Shown piece after piece: positions 34,260-42,324 of a DNA stretch of 64,000 nucleotides (positions are counted from its first letter, which is position 1; each line of letters starts with the position of its first letter). The position numbers and the translations under genes were made by a program. Below the pieces are notes generated by a model. It had not been told where the DNA came from and did not search any database. It saw nothing but the letters and a program-made list of their open reading frames with translations. Source of the stretch: Fusobacterium nucleatum_L. Lineage in GTDB: Bacteria; Fusobacteriota; Fusobacteriia; Fusobacteriales; Fusobacteriaceae. The DNA is taken from assembly GCF_050231725.1 (NCBI RefSeq), contig NZ_CP077172.1, positions 620,001-684,000 of the forward strand, read 5' to 3'.

Positions 34260-35741
34260 CTATTCAATATTTACATTATCAATTCTTTCTTTAAGTTCAT
34301 CAAATGTCTTTTCCATTTCTTTAAAGTCATTATTAAATACTTTTCCTACTTCTCTTATCTTTCCTTTTAATCTGTCATTTGTTTTTTCTAATTTTTTTAT
34401 TTTTTCTTTTTCTTTTTTTATTTTTTCTTTTAATTCTAAATAAGGTATTTCAAATTCTTTCTTTGCCTTTGAAATAATTTTTAAGTGCTCTTCTTTAAAA
34501 TTGTTTATCTCTTCTTTTAATAGTTTATATTTTTCAATAAAATCTTTAAGCATATCATCATTAAAATCTTTTAATAATTGATTATTAATAATATCTTTTA
34601 CTTTTTCTATATTTGAATCTTTAATTAATTTTTCTTTTAATTCATTTATCTTCTTTATTTTTTCATTTTGATCATTTTCCATTTTTATTTCAAATAACTC
34701 ATCAAATGGAAGATTTTTTTTCTCCTCTATTGTCAGTCTTGATATGTTATCAATATATAGTTTTCTTTTGGCTATTGAATAACTTTGTGAACTAATTCCT
34801 AATATATTTTTTTCAGCTAAAATTTCACTATTAAAATATTCAGTCTCTTTTAAAGATTTTACCCAATCTTTTCTTTGTTTTTCCCAGTCTCTTAGGGAAT
34901 TAAATGTATCTATTTGTGTACCTAAAACATATATCTTATCTTTCTTATATCTCGCCTTTGAAAATACTCTGGCTAGAGTCAAAACTTCTTCATTTCTTAA
35001 AGTTTTAGCATTTACACAAACTAATACTGCATTTGCTGAGTCAATATAATCTCTTGTTATTTTTGATCTATAATCAACTATATCATTTAACCCAGGAGTA
35101 TCAACCAAACATACTTGTTTAGGTAATCTTAAATTATTAACTCCTATTTGTATTTCTTTTACAAAATAATGCTCTTTACTCTGAGATGAAGTCCATTTTT
35201 CTGCCTCTCTTTTAAGTTCATTTATATCTGTAAATTCTTTATATTCTTCTTTTTTCCCTAATAAATTATTTTTAACAGTTTCCGAACCCAGTTCTTTATA
35301 TTCTTTCAAAAATTTAATAGCATTTTTTTTATTAGCACTTTCCCAGATTTCTTTCCAGTCTTTTATTGTATAAAATTTTATTTTAATATAATTTACTTCT
35401 GAGTATCTAAATTTTGTTAAAGTTGCTGTTTCTGGTGTAACACTTACAGAGGCTAAATCATCTCCTATTAAAGTATTGATTAAAGTAGATTTTCCTGCTT
35501 TTATTGCCCCAACTATTGCTATTTGATAACTAGGATTAATTGCATTTTCTACATAATTTTTTATCCCATTAGTTATATCCTCAAAAAAAGTTGTAGATAA
35601 ACTAAAATAATCTTCCTCTCTTAATTCATTTAATAAAACTTCTGATAGAGATAAGTTTTTAATATATTTTTGTATAGTTTCATTCCAATGAACTTCTGCT
35701 ATCTTATCTCTATTTTGATTGATAAAATCTTCTACTCTCAT
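34260..35741 (-). CDS. Dynamin-like large GTPase
   Basis: A 493-residue protein with a dynamin-type GTPase domain in the first 300 residues. G1 is GAIKAGKST (78-86), G2 the TPETAT segment (102-107), G3 DTPGL (214-218), G4 TQID (275-278). After the G domain come long charged helices, with a strong coiled coil at about 395-490, likely the stalk. The family includes DynA, LeoA and other bacterial dynamin-like proteins that act on membranes, some in antiphage defence. It is the first gene of a three-gene cassette. GGGAGGAC precedes the ATG. Its promoter contains a run of nine G, suggesting on/off expression. Confidence 0.85.
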   Translation of the reverse strand: MRVEDFINQNRDKIAEVHWNETIQKYIKNLSLSEVLLNELREEDYFSLSTTFFEDITNGIKNYVENAINPSYQIAIVGAIKAGKSTLINTLIGDDLASVSVTPETATLTKFRYSEVNYIKIKFYTIKDWKEIWESANKKNAIKFLKEYKELGSETVKNNLLGKKEEYKEFTDINELKREAEKWTSSQSKEHYFVKEIQIGVNNLRLPKQVCLVDTPGLNDIVDYRSKITRDYIDSANAVLVCVNAKTLRNEEVLTLARVFSKARYKKDKIYVLGTQIDTFNSLRDWEKQRKDWVKSLKETEYFNSEILAEKNILGISSQSYSIAKRKLYIDNISRLTIEEKKNLPFDELFEIKMENDQNEKIKKINELKEKLIKDSNIEKVKDIINNQLLKDFNDDMLKDFIEKYKLLKEEINNFKEEHLKIISKAKKEFEIPYLELKEKIKKEKEKIKKLEKTNDRLKGKIREVGKVFNNDFKEMEKTFDELKERIDNVNIE

Positions 35742-35790
35742 TTGTCCTCCCTATTAATTATATTTTGATTTTCAACTAGCCTACTCTTCT

Positions 35791-35820
35791 ATATTAACAC
35801 CCCCCCCCGATAATTGTCAA
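35791..35820 (-). promoter_or_regulatory. Promoter of the GTPase cassette with G9 tract in the spacer
   Basis: On the minus strand: TTGACA (35820-35815), ATTATC, nine G (35808-35800), TGT, TAATAT (35796-35791). The -35 box is perfect; the -10 has an upstream TG extension. The spacer is 18 bases and becomes the optimal 17 if one G is lost. Such tracts change length by slippage during replication, as in known phase-variable promoters of Neisseria and Bordetella. The -35 box overlaps the stop codon of the RelE-like gene. Confidence 0.78.
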
Positions 35821-36128
35821 GCACAAAAAACTGCTACATTTCTGTAACAGTTTCTACTTTTATATATGTCTCCACGACTTCCAATATCTAAAACTAATAT
35901 GTTTATAATGTCTTTATTGACCTTAAAAATTGCTCTATATTTAGCAATTCTAAGCCTGAAAAAATCTCCAATTTCAGAAGTATGGTAATTCTTAATATCA
36001 TATAGATTTATCTTTGTTATATCTTTGGAAATCTCTTCAAAATCTCCAAAAAATTTAGTGCCCTCTAATTTACGTAATTTTATAAATTTTATTGCTTCCT
36101 TTTTATAGACTACCTTGTAAGATTTCAT
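35817..36128 (-). CDS. RelE/ParE-type toxin with C-terminal extension
   Basis: A 103-residue member of the RelE/ParE superfamily; RelE-type members cleave mRNA at the ribosome. KVVYKKEAIKFIKLRK near the start, FFRLRIAKYRAIFKV near 56-70 and VLDIGSRGDIYK near 77-90 are typical. Family members usually end close to the GDIYK-like motif, but here the frame runs 13 codons on through a terminator hairpin, ending NVAVFCA. The normal stop may have been lost. The start overlaps the antitoxin gene end by 26 bases. The antitoxin is broken, so activity of this toxin is uncertain. Confidence 0.82.
   Translation of the reverse strand: MKSYKVVYKKEAIKFIKLRKLEGTKFFGDFEEISKDITKINLYDIKNYHTSEIGDFFRLRIAKYRAIFKVNKDIINILVLDIGSRGDIYKSRNCYRNVAVFCA
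35825..35853. repeat. Right copy of the 29-bp direct repeat bounding the GTPase cassette
   Basis: Identical to 32967-32995 except for one base (C versus T in the loop). It has the form of a terminator hairpin but here lies within the 3' end of the toxin reading frame, just upstream of the G-tract promoter. The two copies enclose exactly the promoter and three genes. Confidence 0.8.
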
Positions 36129-36394
36129 CTAATGTTATCTCAACTCCTTTGTCATCTTTATCAGCTTTAATATTTTTGATTATCTTTGCAATTTCTTCTC
36201 CCTCTGTTTCATCCATTTTTTTACAATTTAATTTTATATATTCTACAAAATCTATCTCTTCAACTTCTTTAATAAATTTTAATGCTGAATTTCTTAAAAG
36301 TTCTGACAATGTTTATCCTGTCTTTTTACAATAATCATTAAAAAATAATAACTTCCTCTTCTTTCAATGTTATATTTTTTCTCACTGTTGCCAT
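36103..36394 (-). pseudogene. Broken RelB-like (DUF6290-type) antitoxin gene
   Basis: The gene begins at an ATG at 36394 with GGAGG before it: MATVRKNITLKEEEVIIF, a ribbon-helix-helix start. The frame then ends at TAA right after a run of six T. Shifting by one base (five T) continues NDYCKKTG, then an in-frame TAA where Gln would be expected, then TLSELLRNSALKFIKEVEE and on to the C-terminus at 36103. There are therefore two lesions, a one-base insertion and a nonsense codon. The C-terminal toxin-binding half is still open from a TTG at 36309 and might be translated alone. Without its first half the protein could not bind DNA. Confidence 0.8.
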
Positions 36395-36512
36395 AAAAAC
36401 CTCCATTCTAATAAATTATACTTCTTATAAGTGTATTATACATAGAAAGTATAAAGGTCAAGTGAATAAATAATTTTATAAGTTATAGCTGATAAAATTA
36501 TTAAAATATACT

Positions 36513-36538
36513 TTTTTGTCAGTTATAACTGACAAAAA
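36513..36538. promoter_or_regulatory. 26-bp perfect palindrome, possible operator
   Basis: TTTTTGTCAGTT followed by its exact inverse, no loop. A related, imperfect half copy (AGTTATAGCTGATAAAATT) lies at about 36481-36499. The position, upstream of the broken antitoxin gene and after dnaE, suits a toxin-antitoxin operator. It could also be a terminator-like element. Confidence 0.5.
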
Positions 36539-36554
36539 TTTTAAAAACAACACA

Positions 36555-36588
36555 AAAAGCCAAATACATTTATCAGTACTTGGCTTTT
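36555..36588 (-). terminator. Intrinsic terminator after dnaE
   Basis: On the minus strand AAAAGCCAA (36588-36580) pairs with TTGGCTTTT (36563-36555), followed by TGTG; a moderate T stretch. Confidence 0.75.
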
Positions 36589-36593
36589 GTATC

Positions 36594-39500
36594 TTACATT
36601 TCAATTTTTATTTTCCCTATTCCCATAAGCTCAACCAAATTTTCAAAAAATTTTTTGCTAATCCTTACTCCCTTATTTATTGCTTCAAGTCTTTTTTCAT
36701 CTTTATTTTTTACAGCAAATACAATTTGAGTTTTTCCCTTATTAGAATTAATTAATTCCTTAAGTCTGCTATATCTATAACTATCTCCTGGCTCTATTAA
36801 AATAAATAATTTTTTAGCTGGATATTCAAAAATCTTATCTAAATCTATTAACTTATCTACAAGTAGTTTAGTTGTATTCTCTCCTCTATAACTATCTATT
36901 TGTATTTTTCCTTCAATATAGACAGTCTTCTTTTCCATGAATTCTGTTATAAATCTTTCATATACCCTAGGAAAAGCTATACAAGATATAATTCTATCGT
37001 AACAAATAAGATTAAACATTGCCATTTGCTCTTCTTTTTTTGTTATAGTTTTCTTTAAGCTTGTTATAGTTCCAAAACTTTTTATAAATTGTTTTTCTTC
37101 TAAATCAAGTTCTGAAAGTTTTTTTATTGAAAATGCTGTAAGAATATCTTTATATTTATCTAAGGGATGTGAACTTAAATAAAAACCTAAAAATTCTTTT
37201 TCATTATTTAATTTTTCATCTAAGCTAAAATCTTCACTTATAGCCAAATTAAATTTATCTATTGTTTTAGCTGCCTCTCCAAAAAGATTCATTTGTTGAA
37301 TCTCATCTGTCTTTGCTACTTTTGAACTATAATCCAATACTTTATCTATTGATAGAAATTTTTCTTTCCTATTTCCCTTAATTTCATCTAAGGCACCAGA
37401 TAAAACCAATGCTTCTAAGGCTCTCTTATTCATCCCATTTTTCTTATTTCTAAAAACAAACTCTTCAAGTGTTGTATACTTACCATTTAATTTAACATCT
37501 TCAACAATTTTTTTAGCCATAGTTAAACCAAAATTCTTAATTGCTGCAAGAGAATATGCTATTCCATCATTTTTAATTTCAAAATATGCACTTGGAGAAT
37601 TTACATTTGGAGAATAAACCTTTACTCCATGCTCTTTTGCATCATTAAAATAATAAGCAATATCTCCTGTTTCAGAAATTTCAGAGGTCATAACAGCTGC
37701 GTAATAAAAAGCTGGAAAATGTACTTTAAAGTATGCAGTCCAATAAGAAATCATAGCATAGGCAACAGAGTGAGATTTATTAAAACCATATCCTGCAAAC
37801 TTATCTATCAATTCAAATATTTCTTCTGATTTTTCAACCGTATAACCATTGTGTACTGCTCTTTCAATAAACTTTTCTCTATTTTCTCTCATAATAGCAA
37901 AATTCTTTTTCCCCATAGCCCGTCTTAATAAATCTGCTTCACCAAGACTATAATCTGCCATATAACTTGCTATTTTCATAACCTGTTCTTGATACAAAAT
38001 TACACCATAAGTTTCTTTTAATATTATCTCTAAATTTTTATGTGGATATTCAATTTTTTCCTTTCCATTCTTACGATTAATAAAGTCATCAACCATACCT
38101 GATTGCAAAGGTCCAGGTCTATATAGTGCCAATAAAGCTACTATATCTTCAAACTTATCAGGCTTTAATCTTTTCATTATCTTTCTAATCCCTGCTGATT
38201 CAAGTTGGAAAACTCCTGTTGAATCTCCTAAAGATAACATTTGAAAAACTTTTTTATCATCAAGTGGAATTTTATACAAATTAATATCAATATTTTTATA
38301 TCTTTTAATATAATCTATCGCTCTTTGGATATTTGATAAATTTTTTAAGCCCAAGAAATCTATCTTTAAAAGTCCCAGCTCTTCAAGCTCTTTCATTTGA
38401 TATTGAGTTGCTATAACCCCTTCTTTCTCATCTAAATAAATTGGGACCGTTCTATCTAAATCTTCTTTTGTTATAAGTATACCTGCTGCATGTGTAGATA
38501 CATGCCTTACCTTATTTTCTATTCTTATTGCTAAGTCTATAACTTTTTGTAATTCTATATCTGTTGTATACAATTTTGCAACTTCAACATTTTCTTTTAA
38601 AGTTTTTTCTAAGGTTTGAGAATGTGAAACTAACTTAGCAAGTTTATCAATTTTCTTTAAATCTATATCTAAAACTCTTCCAATATCTCTTATTGCAGCT
38701 CTGGCTTTCATTCTTCCAAAAGTTATAATATGCGCAACTCTATCTCTACCATATTTATGCACAACATAATCTATCAGTTCGTCCCGTCTTTCACGACAGA
38801 TATCTATATCAATATCTGGCATAGATATTCTTTCAGGATTTAGAAATCTTTCAAATAGTAAATTATATCTTATAGGGTCTATCATAGTTATTCCTAGACA
38901 ATAGGCAACTAAACTTCCAGCTGCTGAACCTCTACCTGGTCCAACAGGTATTCCTCTTCTTTTTGCATAAGATATAAAGTCCCAAACTACTATAAAATAC
39001 CCAGAATATCCCATTTTTATAATAACTGACAATTCATATTCTAATCTGTCTAAGATATCCTTAGTTAAATCTTCTTTATATAATTTTTTAATATTAGTAT
39101 GACAGATAGTTTTTAAATATTCATCCATCCCAGAATATTCACTTGGAACTTCATAATATGGGAATTGTAAGTTTCCAAAACTTATTTCAACATTACATAA
39201 ATCTGCTATATGATTTGTATTTTCAATAGCTTTTTCAAATTTTTCTCCTAAAAATCTTTTCATTTCATCTTTAGATTTTAAGTATAATTCTTTTGAAATA
39301 GCTCTTTTCCTATTTTTTTCTTTTATCTTTAAACCTGACTGAATACAGATTATAATATCTTGTAATTCATAACCATCTCTATCAATATAATAAACATTAT
39401 TTGTTGCCACTAATTCTAAGTTATGAAATTTTGCTAAATCATAAAATTTATCATTTATTGTCTTTGTTTCAGGAAGTTCATTAGCTTGAATTTCTAAATA

Positions 39501-39992
39501 AAAATTTTCTTTTGAAAATATTTCAATATATTCAGTAATTATTTTACTAATTTTTTCATCTGATAAATTTGTTAAGATAGCCTTTCCAATTTCTCCATTT
39601 ATTGAAGATGAAAGTACAATTAAATCTTGACTATGCTCTTTTAAAAGTTCCTTATTTAATTTTAATTCTCTATTTTCATTATTTTTATATAACTCAGAAG
39701 CTAACTTAACTAAATTCTTGTATCCGTTATAGTTTTTAGCAAGTAAAGTTAAGCTAAAAATATTTTGTTCATCTCTATTAGTAATAGGTAATTCTAAACC
39801 AATAATTGGCTTTATCCCCATTTTTTTAGCTTTTTGATAAAACTCAACAGCACAAAACATATTGGCATAATCTGTTACTGCCAATGAATTCATTCCTAAT
39901 TCTTTTGCTCTGTTTAAAAAACTATCTATACTATTTACACCCTCTGATAAACTATATTCAGTATGTAAATTCAAATGAACAAAATTATCCAT
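36594..39992 (-). CDS. dnaE: DNA polymerase III alpha subunit
   Basis: Replicative polymerase of 1132 residues, the normal DnaE size. The N-terminal PHP domain begins FVHLNLHTEYSLSEG. The polymerase core has GPGRGSAAGSLVAYCLGI and the catalytic PDIDIDICRERRDELIDYV near residue 395. Further on are HVSTHAAGILIT and YGVILYQEQVMKIA. A helix-hairpin-helix region and an OB fold follow near 830-1050. The N-terminal PHP His/Asp set is partly retained (HLNLHTEYS, with Asn where a His is often found), so proofreading by PHP is doubtful. It lies downstream of an acetyltransferase gene, 32 bases away. Confidence 0.97.
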   Translation of the reverse strand: MDNFVHLNLHTEYSLSEGVNSIDSFLNRAKELGMNSLAVTDYANMFCAVEFYQKAKKMGIKPIIGLELPITNRDEQNIFSLTLLAKNYNGYKNLVKLASELYKNNENRELKLNKELLKEHSQDLIVLSSSINGEIGKAILTNLSDEKISKIITEYIEIFSKENFYLEIQANELPETKTINDKFYDLAKFHNLELVATNNVYYIDRDGYELQDIIICIQSGLKIKEKNRKRAISKELYLKSKDEMKRFLGEKFEKAIENTNHIADLCNVEISFGNLQFPYYEVPSEYSGMDEYLKTICHTNIKKLYKEDLTKDILDRLEYELSVIIKMGYSGYFIVVWDFISYAKRRGIPVGPGRGSAAGSLVAYCLGITMIDPIRYNLLFERFLNPERISMPDIDIDICRERRDELIDYVVHKYGRDRVAHIITFGRMKARAAIRDIGRVLDIDLKKIDKLAKLVSHSQTLEKTLKENVEVAKLYTTDIELQKVIDLAIRIENKVRHVSTHAAGILITKEDLDRTVPIYLDEKEGVIATQYQMKELEELGLLKIDFLGLKNLSNIQRAIDYIKRYKNIDINLYKIPLDDKKVFQMLSLGDSTGVFQLESAGIRKIMKRLKPDKFEDIVALLALYRPGPLQSGMVDDFINRKNGKEKIEYPHKNLEIILKETYGVILYQEQVMKIASYMADYSLGEADLLRRAMGKKNFAIMRENREKFIERAVHNGYTVEKSEEIFELIDKFAGYGFNKSHSVAYAMISYWTAYFKVHFPAFYYAAVMTSEISETGDIAYYFNDAKEHGVKVYSPNVNSPSAYFEIKNDGIAYSLAAIKNFGLTMAKKIVEDVKLNGKYTTLEEFVFRNKKNGMNKRALEALVLSGALDEIKGNRKEKFLSIDKVLDYSSKVAKTDEIQQMNLFGEAAKTIDKFNLAISEDFSLDEKLNNEKEFLGFYLSSHPLDKYKDILTAFSIKKLSELDLEEKQFIKSFGTITSLKKTITKKEEQMAMFNLICYDRIISCIAFPRVYERFITEFMEKKTVYIEGKIQIDSYRGENTTKLLVDKLIDLDKIFEYPAKKLFILIEPGDSYRYSRLKELINSNKGKTQIVFAVKNKDEKRLEAINKGVRISKKFFENLVELMGIGKIKIEM

Positions 39993-40023
39993 AAGTTCTC
40001 CTCAACTTTTAATTTACCTATAC

Positions 40024-40467
40024 TTATAATTTTTTCTGTAAATAAATCATATCAACCAATTGAACACTACACTCAAATATTGGCTTATCATAATTATCTA
40101 TAAAGAAATTTTTAATACTATGCGAACGAACAAAACCACATTTTTCATAGAAAGAAATTATCATTGGACTATCTCCTGTTCCAACTTGTAAAATAGAATA
40201 CTGCCCTCTATATTTCTTGACAATAAAATCAATCAAAGCCTTTCCATAACCCTTTCTTTGACAATCAGGCTCAATAGCAATATTTTTAATTTCAAGTATA
40301 CCTTCACCTTCATCTGTTACAACACATTCACCTTTAATTCCATTATCATCCAGTAAATACATTATTCCTTTTTCAATATATTTATCTATCATTTCTTCTT
40401 TTTCATCTGCAAGTAAAAGCAATAAAAGAAATTCTTTTTTATTTCCCTTAAACTCCTTAATATTCAC
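40024..40467 (-). CDS. GNAT family N-acetyltransferase
   Basis: About 148 residues. The acetyl-CoA-binding motif A is clear: IAIEPDCQRKGYGKALIDFIV near residue 75-95 of the shorter form, with Q-R-K-G-Y-G-K. FYEKCGFVRSHSIKNFFIDNY near the end is the usual C-terminal GNAT block. The target is unknown. The frame is open from a GTG/ATG region up to 40521. I chose the GTG at 40467 since AGGAG lies seven bases before it. The upstream extension contains the shared 16-mer noted elsewhere. Confidence 0.82.
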   Translation of the reverse strand: MNIKEFKGNKKEFLLLLLLADEKEEMIDKYIEKGIMYLLDDNGIKGECVVTDEGEGILEIKNIAIEPDCQRKGYGKALIDFIVKKYRGQYSILQVGTGDSPMIISFYEKCGFVRSHSIKNFFIDNYDKPIFECSVQLVDMIYLQKKL

Positions 40468-40529
40468 AGCTATTCTCCTCATAGTATCAATAAATTTAGC
40501 TAGCAATGAAGTCTTTACCACATTTAATA

Positions 40530-42314
40530 TTATTCCACTATATAGTATCCATATTCAGAAAATATCTTTATAACTTCTTTTAAATTTTCTTTTTTCACAA
40601 GTAAATGATATTCTTCTGCCTTCAAAGATAACTTTTTTAATCTTGAATCTTTAATAACCGTTTGTATTAATTCTTTATTTTTTTCTAATTTTAATATTGT
40701 GTAGTCATCTTCTATTTTTACAGAATTAAATTTCTTTTTTAAGTTTTCAAAAAATTCTTCCCAATTTTGAGAAAGCTCTTTATTATCTATATTTTCTTTA
40801 AATTTTTCTATTCTTTCAATCAACTCATCATAGTTTTTTATTCCTTTTATAAAGCTATCATAAGTCAATTTAAACATATTTTCTTTTAACTTAGTTCCTA
40901 TTTTTTCAAAAAACATCATCTTCGCAGGGGCTTCACCAACTACTGTTACAAATTGTCTTTTGTCATCAATTTTTACTTCTGCCTTTTCATAAATTTTAGG
41001 TAAGTCATATTTATTTGTATGTCCAAAAATATATTTTCCTAAATTTGTTAATTTTATGTATTTTAAACCATCATATTTTGATAAGTAATTATTTTTCAAA
41101 TATAATCCTTTTTTAAAGAAAGGCTTTTCATAAAATACTTCGAATACTCCAAATATTCCTAACAAGAATATATAACTCTTTATAAAAGGTTCTATAATAT
41201 AGTCTTCATATTGTTTATATTCAAGAATTTTAGCTCTTTCCCCATTAGCTTCATTGATATAAATATAATCTTTTACATCTTTAAAAGCTATAAGTTCCAC
41301 ATTTTTATCTCGATAAATAAAAGCTTTAACAATATTATCTATACTAACAATATCATCCTTTGGTATCTCCTTTAAAAGTTCAACCAAAGATTTTACAACT
41401 TCACTTATTCTTTCAGGTTTTTCCCAGATATTTCTAGTTCCTTTTAAAAAATTTAAAAATAAGTTTGTATAATTATAAGTATCTTCCTTATCAAAAGTTT
41501 CTGTTATCATAAAATCTTCTATAACATTTTTGATATTTTTATTATTAAAATAGCTATTTACTCTGTATTTCTTTTTAAATAAAGTGAGTATCAAACATAG
41601 AGTTTCTGTTTTTAAAAATTCAAGTCCCTTTACATCATTATAATACTCTGTTATTCCACAATGTTTTTGCATATTTCTTTTGAAGTCTTTTAAAATCTTT
41701 CCACTACTTGATATAGGATTTTCTCCTGAATTATAGAAATCTAAATAAAAATTCATATTATTAATAAATTCATTTTCGTTATTATCTCTATATAATTTAA
41801 AGATTAAATCCGAACTTGGTTCATCTAAATGTAAATAGTAATCTTTGGGTTTGCTATCAATAAATTTTCTGATATATCTAGCTATATCATACTTCATAGA
41901 AAAAGTTGTATTCATATCCTTATCAAATTCATCTAAATCAAAAAATAGATATGTATCTTTTGGAATAAATACCTCTTTCTCAAAATTATCTATGTATGTA
42001 TCAAGGTACTTTTTTAAATCTCCCTTTTTTACAGGGAATTTCTCCCCCCATACAACAACTCTAAATATTTTTTTCACTTCTTCTGACAAAGTTTCAAAAA
42101 TCTTCTTAAAATTTTCTTCATTTCCATAAAATTCAAAAAATAATTTCAGTAAAACTTCCTTATCAGTTTTTTCACCTATGGTTGAAATCTCAAATATATT
42201 AAGCTCTTTTCCTATATATCCATCAGCTATCCAATTTACAAAATATTTTTGAAATAATTTTAACAATATTTCTTGGTCATATCTCTTGCTCAATATATGT
42301 TCAAGCTCATTCAT
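40530..42314 (-). CDS. Large conserved hypothetical protein coupled to the SNF2 helicase
   Basis: About 594 residues, not recognised. No signal peptide or membrane segments. The protein is charged and mainly helical. Near residues 385-430 there is a winged-helix-like stretch (GLYLKNNYLSKYDGLKYIKL then TNLGKYIFG), of a kind found in helicase-associated proteins. The C-terminal 100 residues resemble another small alpha-beta unit ending EYGYYIVE. It directly follows the SNF2 gene; the stop of one and a possible GTG start (42323) are one base apart. I prefer the ATG at 42314. Probably a partner of the helicase. Confidence 0.7.
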   Translation of the reverse strand: MNELEHILSKRYDQEILLKLFQKYFVNWIADGYIGKELNIFEISTIGEKTDKEVLLKLFFEFYGNEENFKKIFETLSEEVKKIFRVVVWGEKFPVKKGDLKKYLDTYIDNFEKEVFIPKDTYLFFDLDEFDKDMNTTFSMKYDIARYIRKFIDSKPKDYYLHLDEPSSDLIFKLYRDNNENEFINNMNFYLDFYNSGENPISSSGKILKDFKRNMQKHCGITEYYNDVKGLEFLKTETLCLILTLFKKKYRVNSYFNNKNIKNVIEDFMITETFDKEDTYNYTNLFLNFLKGTRNIWEKPERISEVVKSLVELLKEIPKDDIVSIDNIVKAFIYRDKNVELIAFKDVKDYIYINEANGERAKILEYKQYEDYIIEPFIKSYIFLLGIFGVFEVFYEKPFFKKGLYLKNNYLSKYDGLKYIKLTNLGKYIFGHTNKYDLPKIYEKAEVKIDDKRQFVTVVGEAPAKMMFFEKIGTKLKENMFKLTYDSFIKGIKNYDELIERIEKFKENIDNKELSQNWEEFFENLKKKFNSVKIEDDYTILKLEKNKELIQTVIKDSRLKKLSLKAEEYHLLVKKENLKEVIKIFSEYGYYIVE

Positions 42315-42324
42315 ACAATTCACC

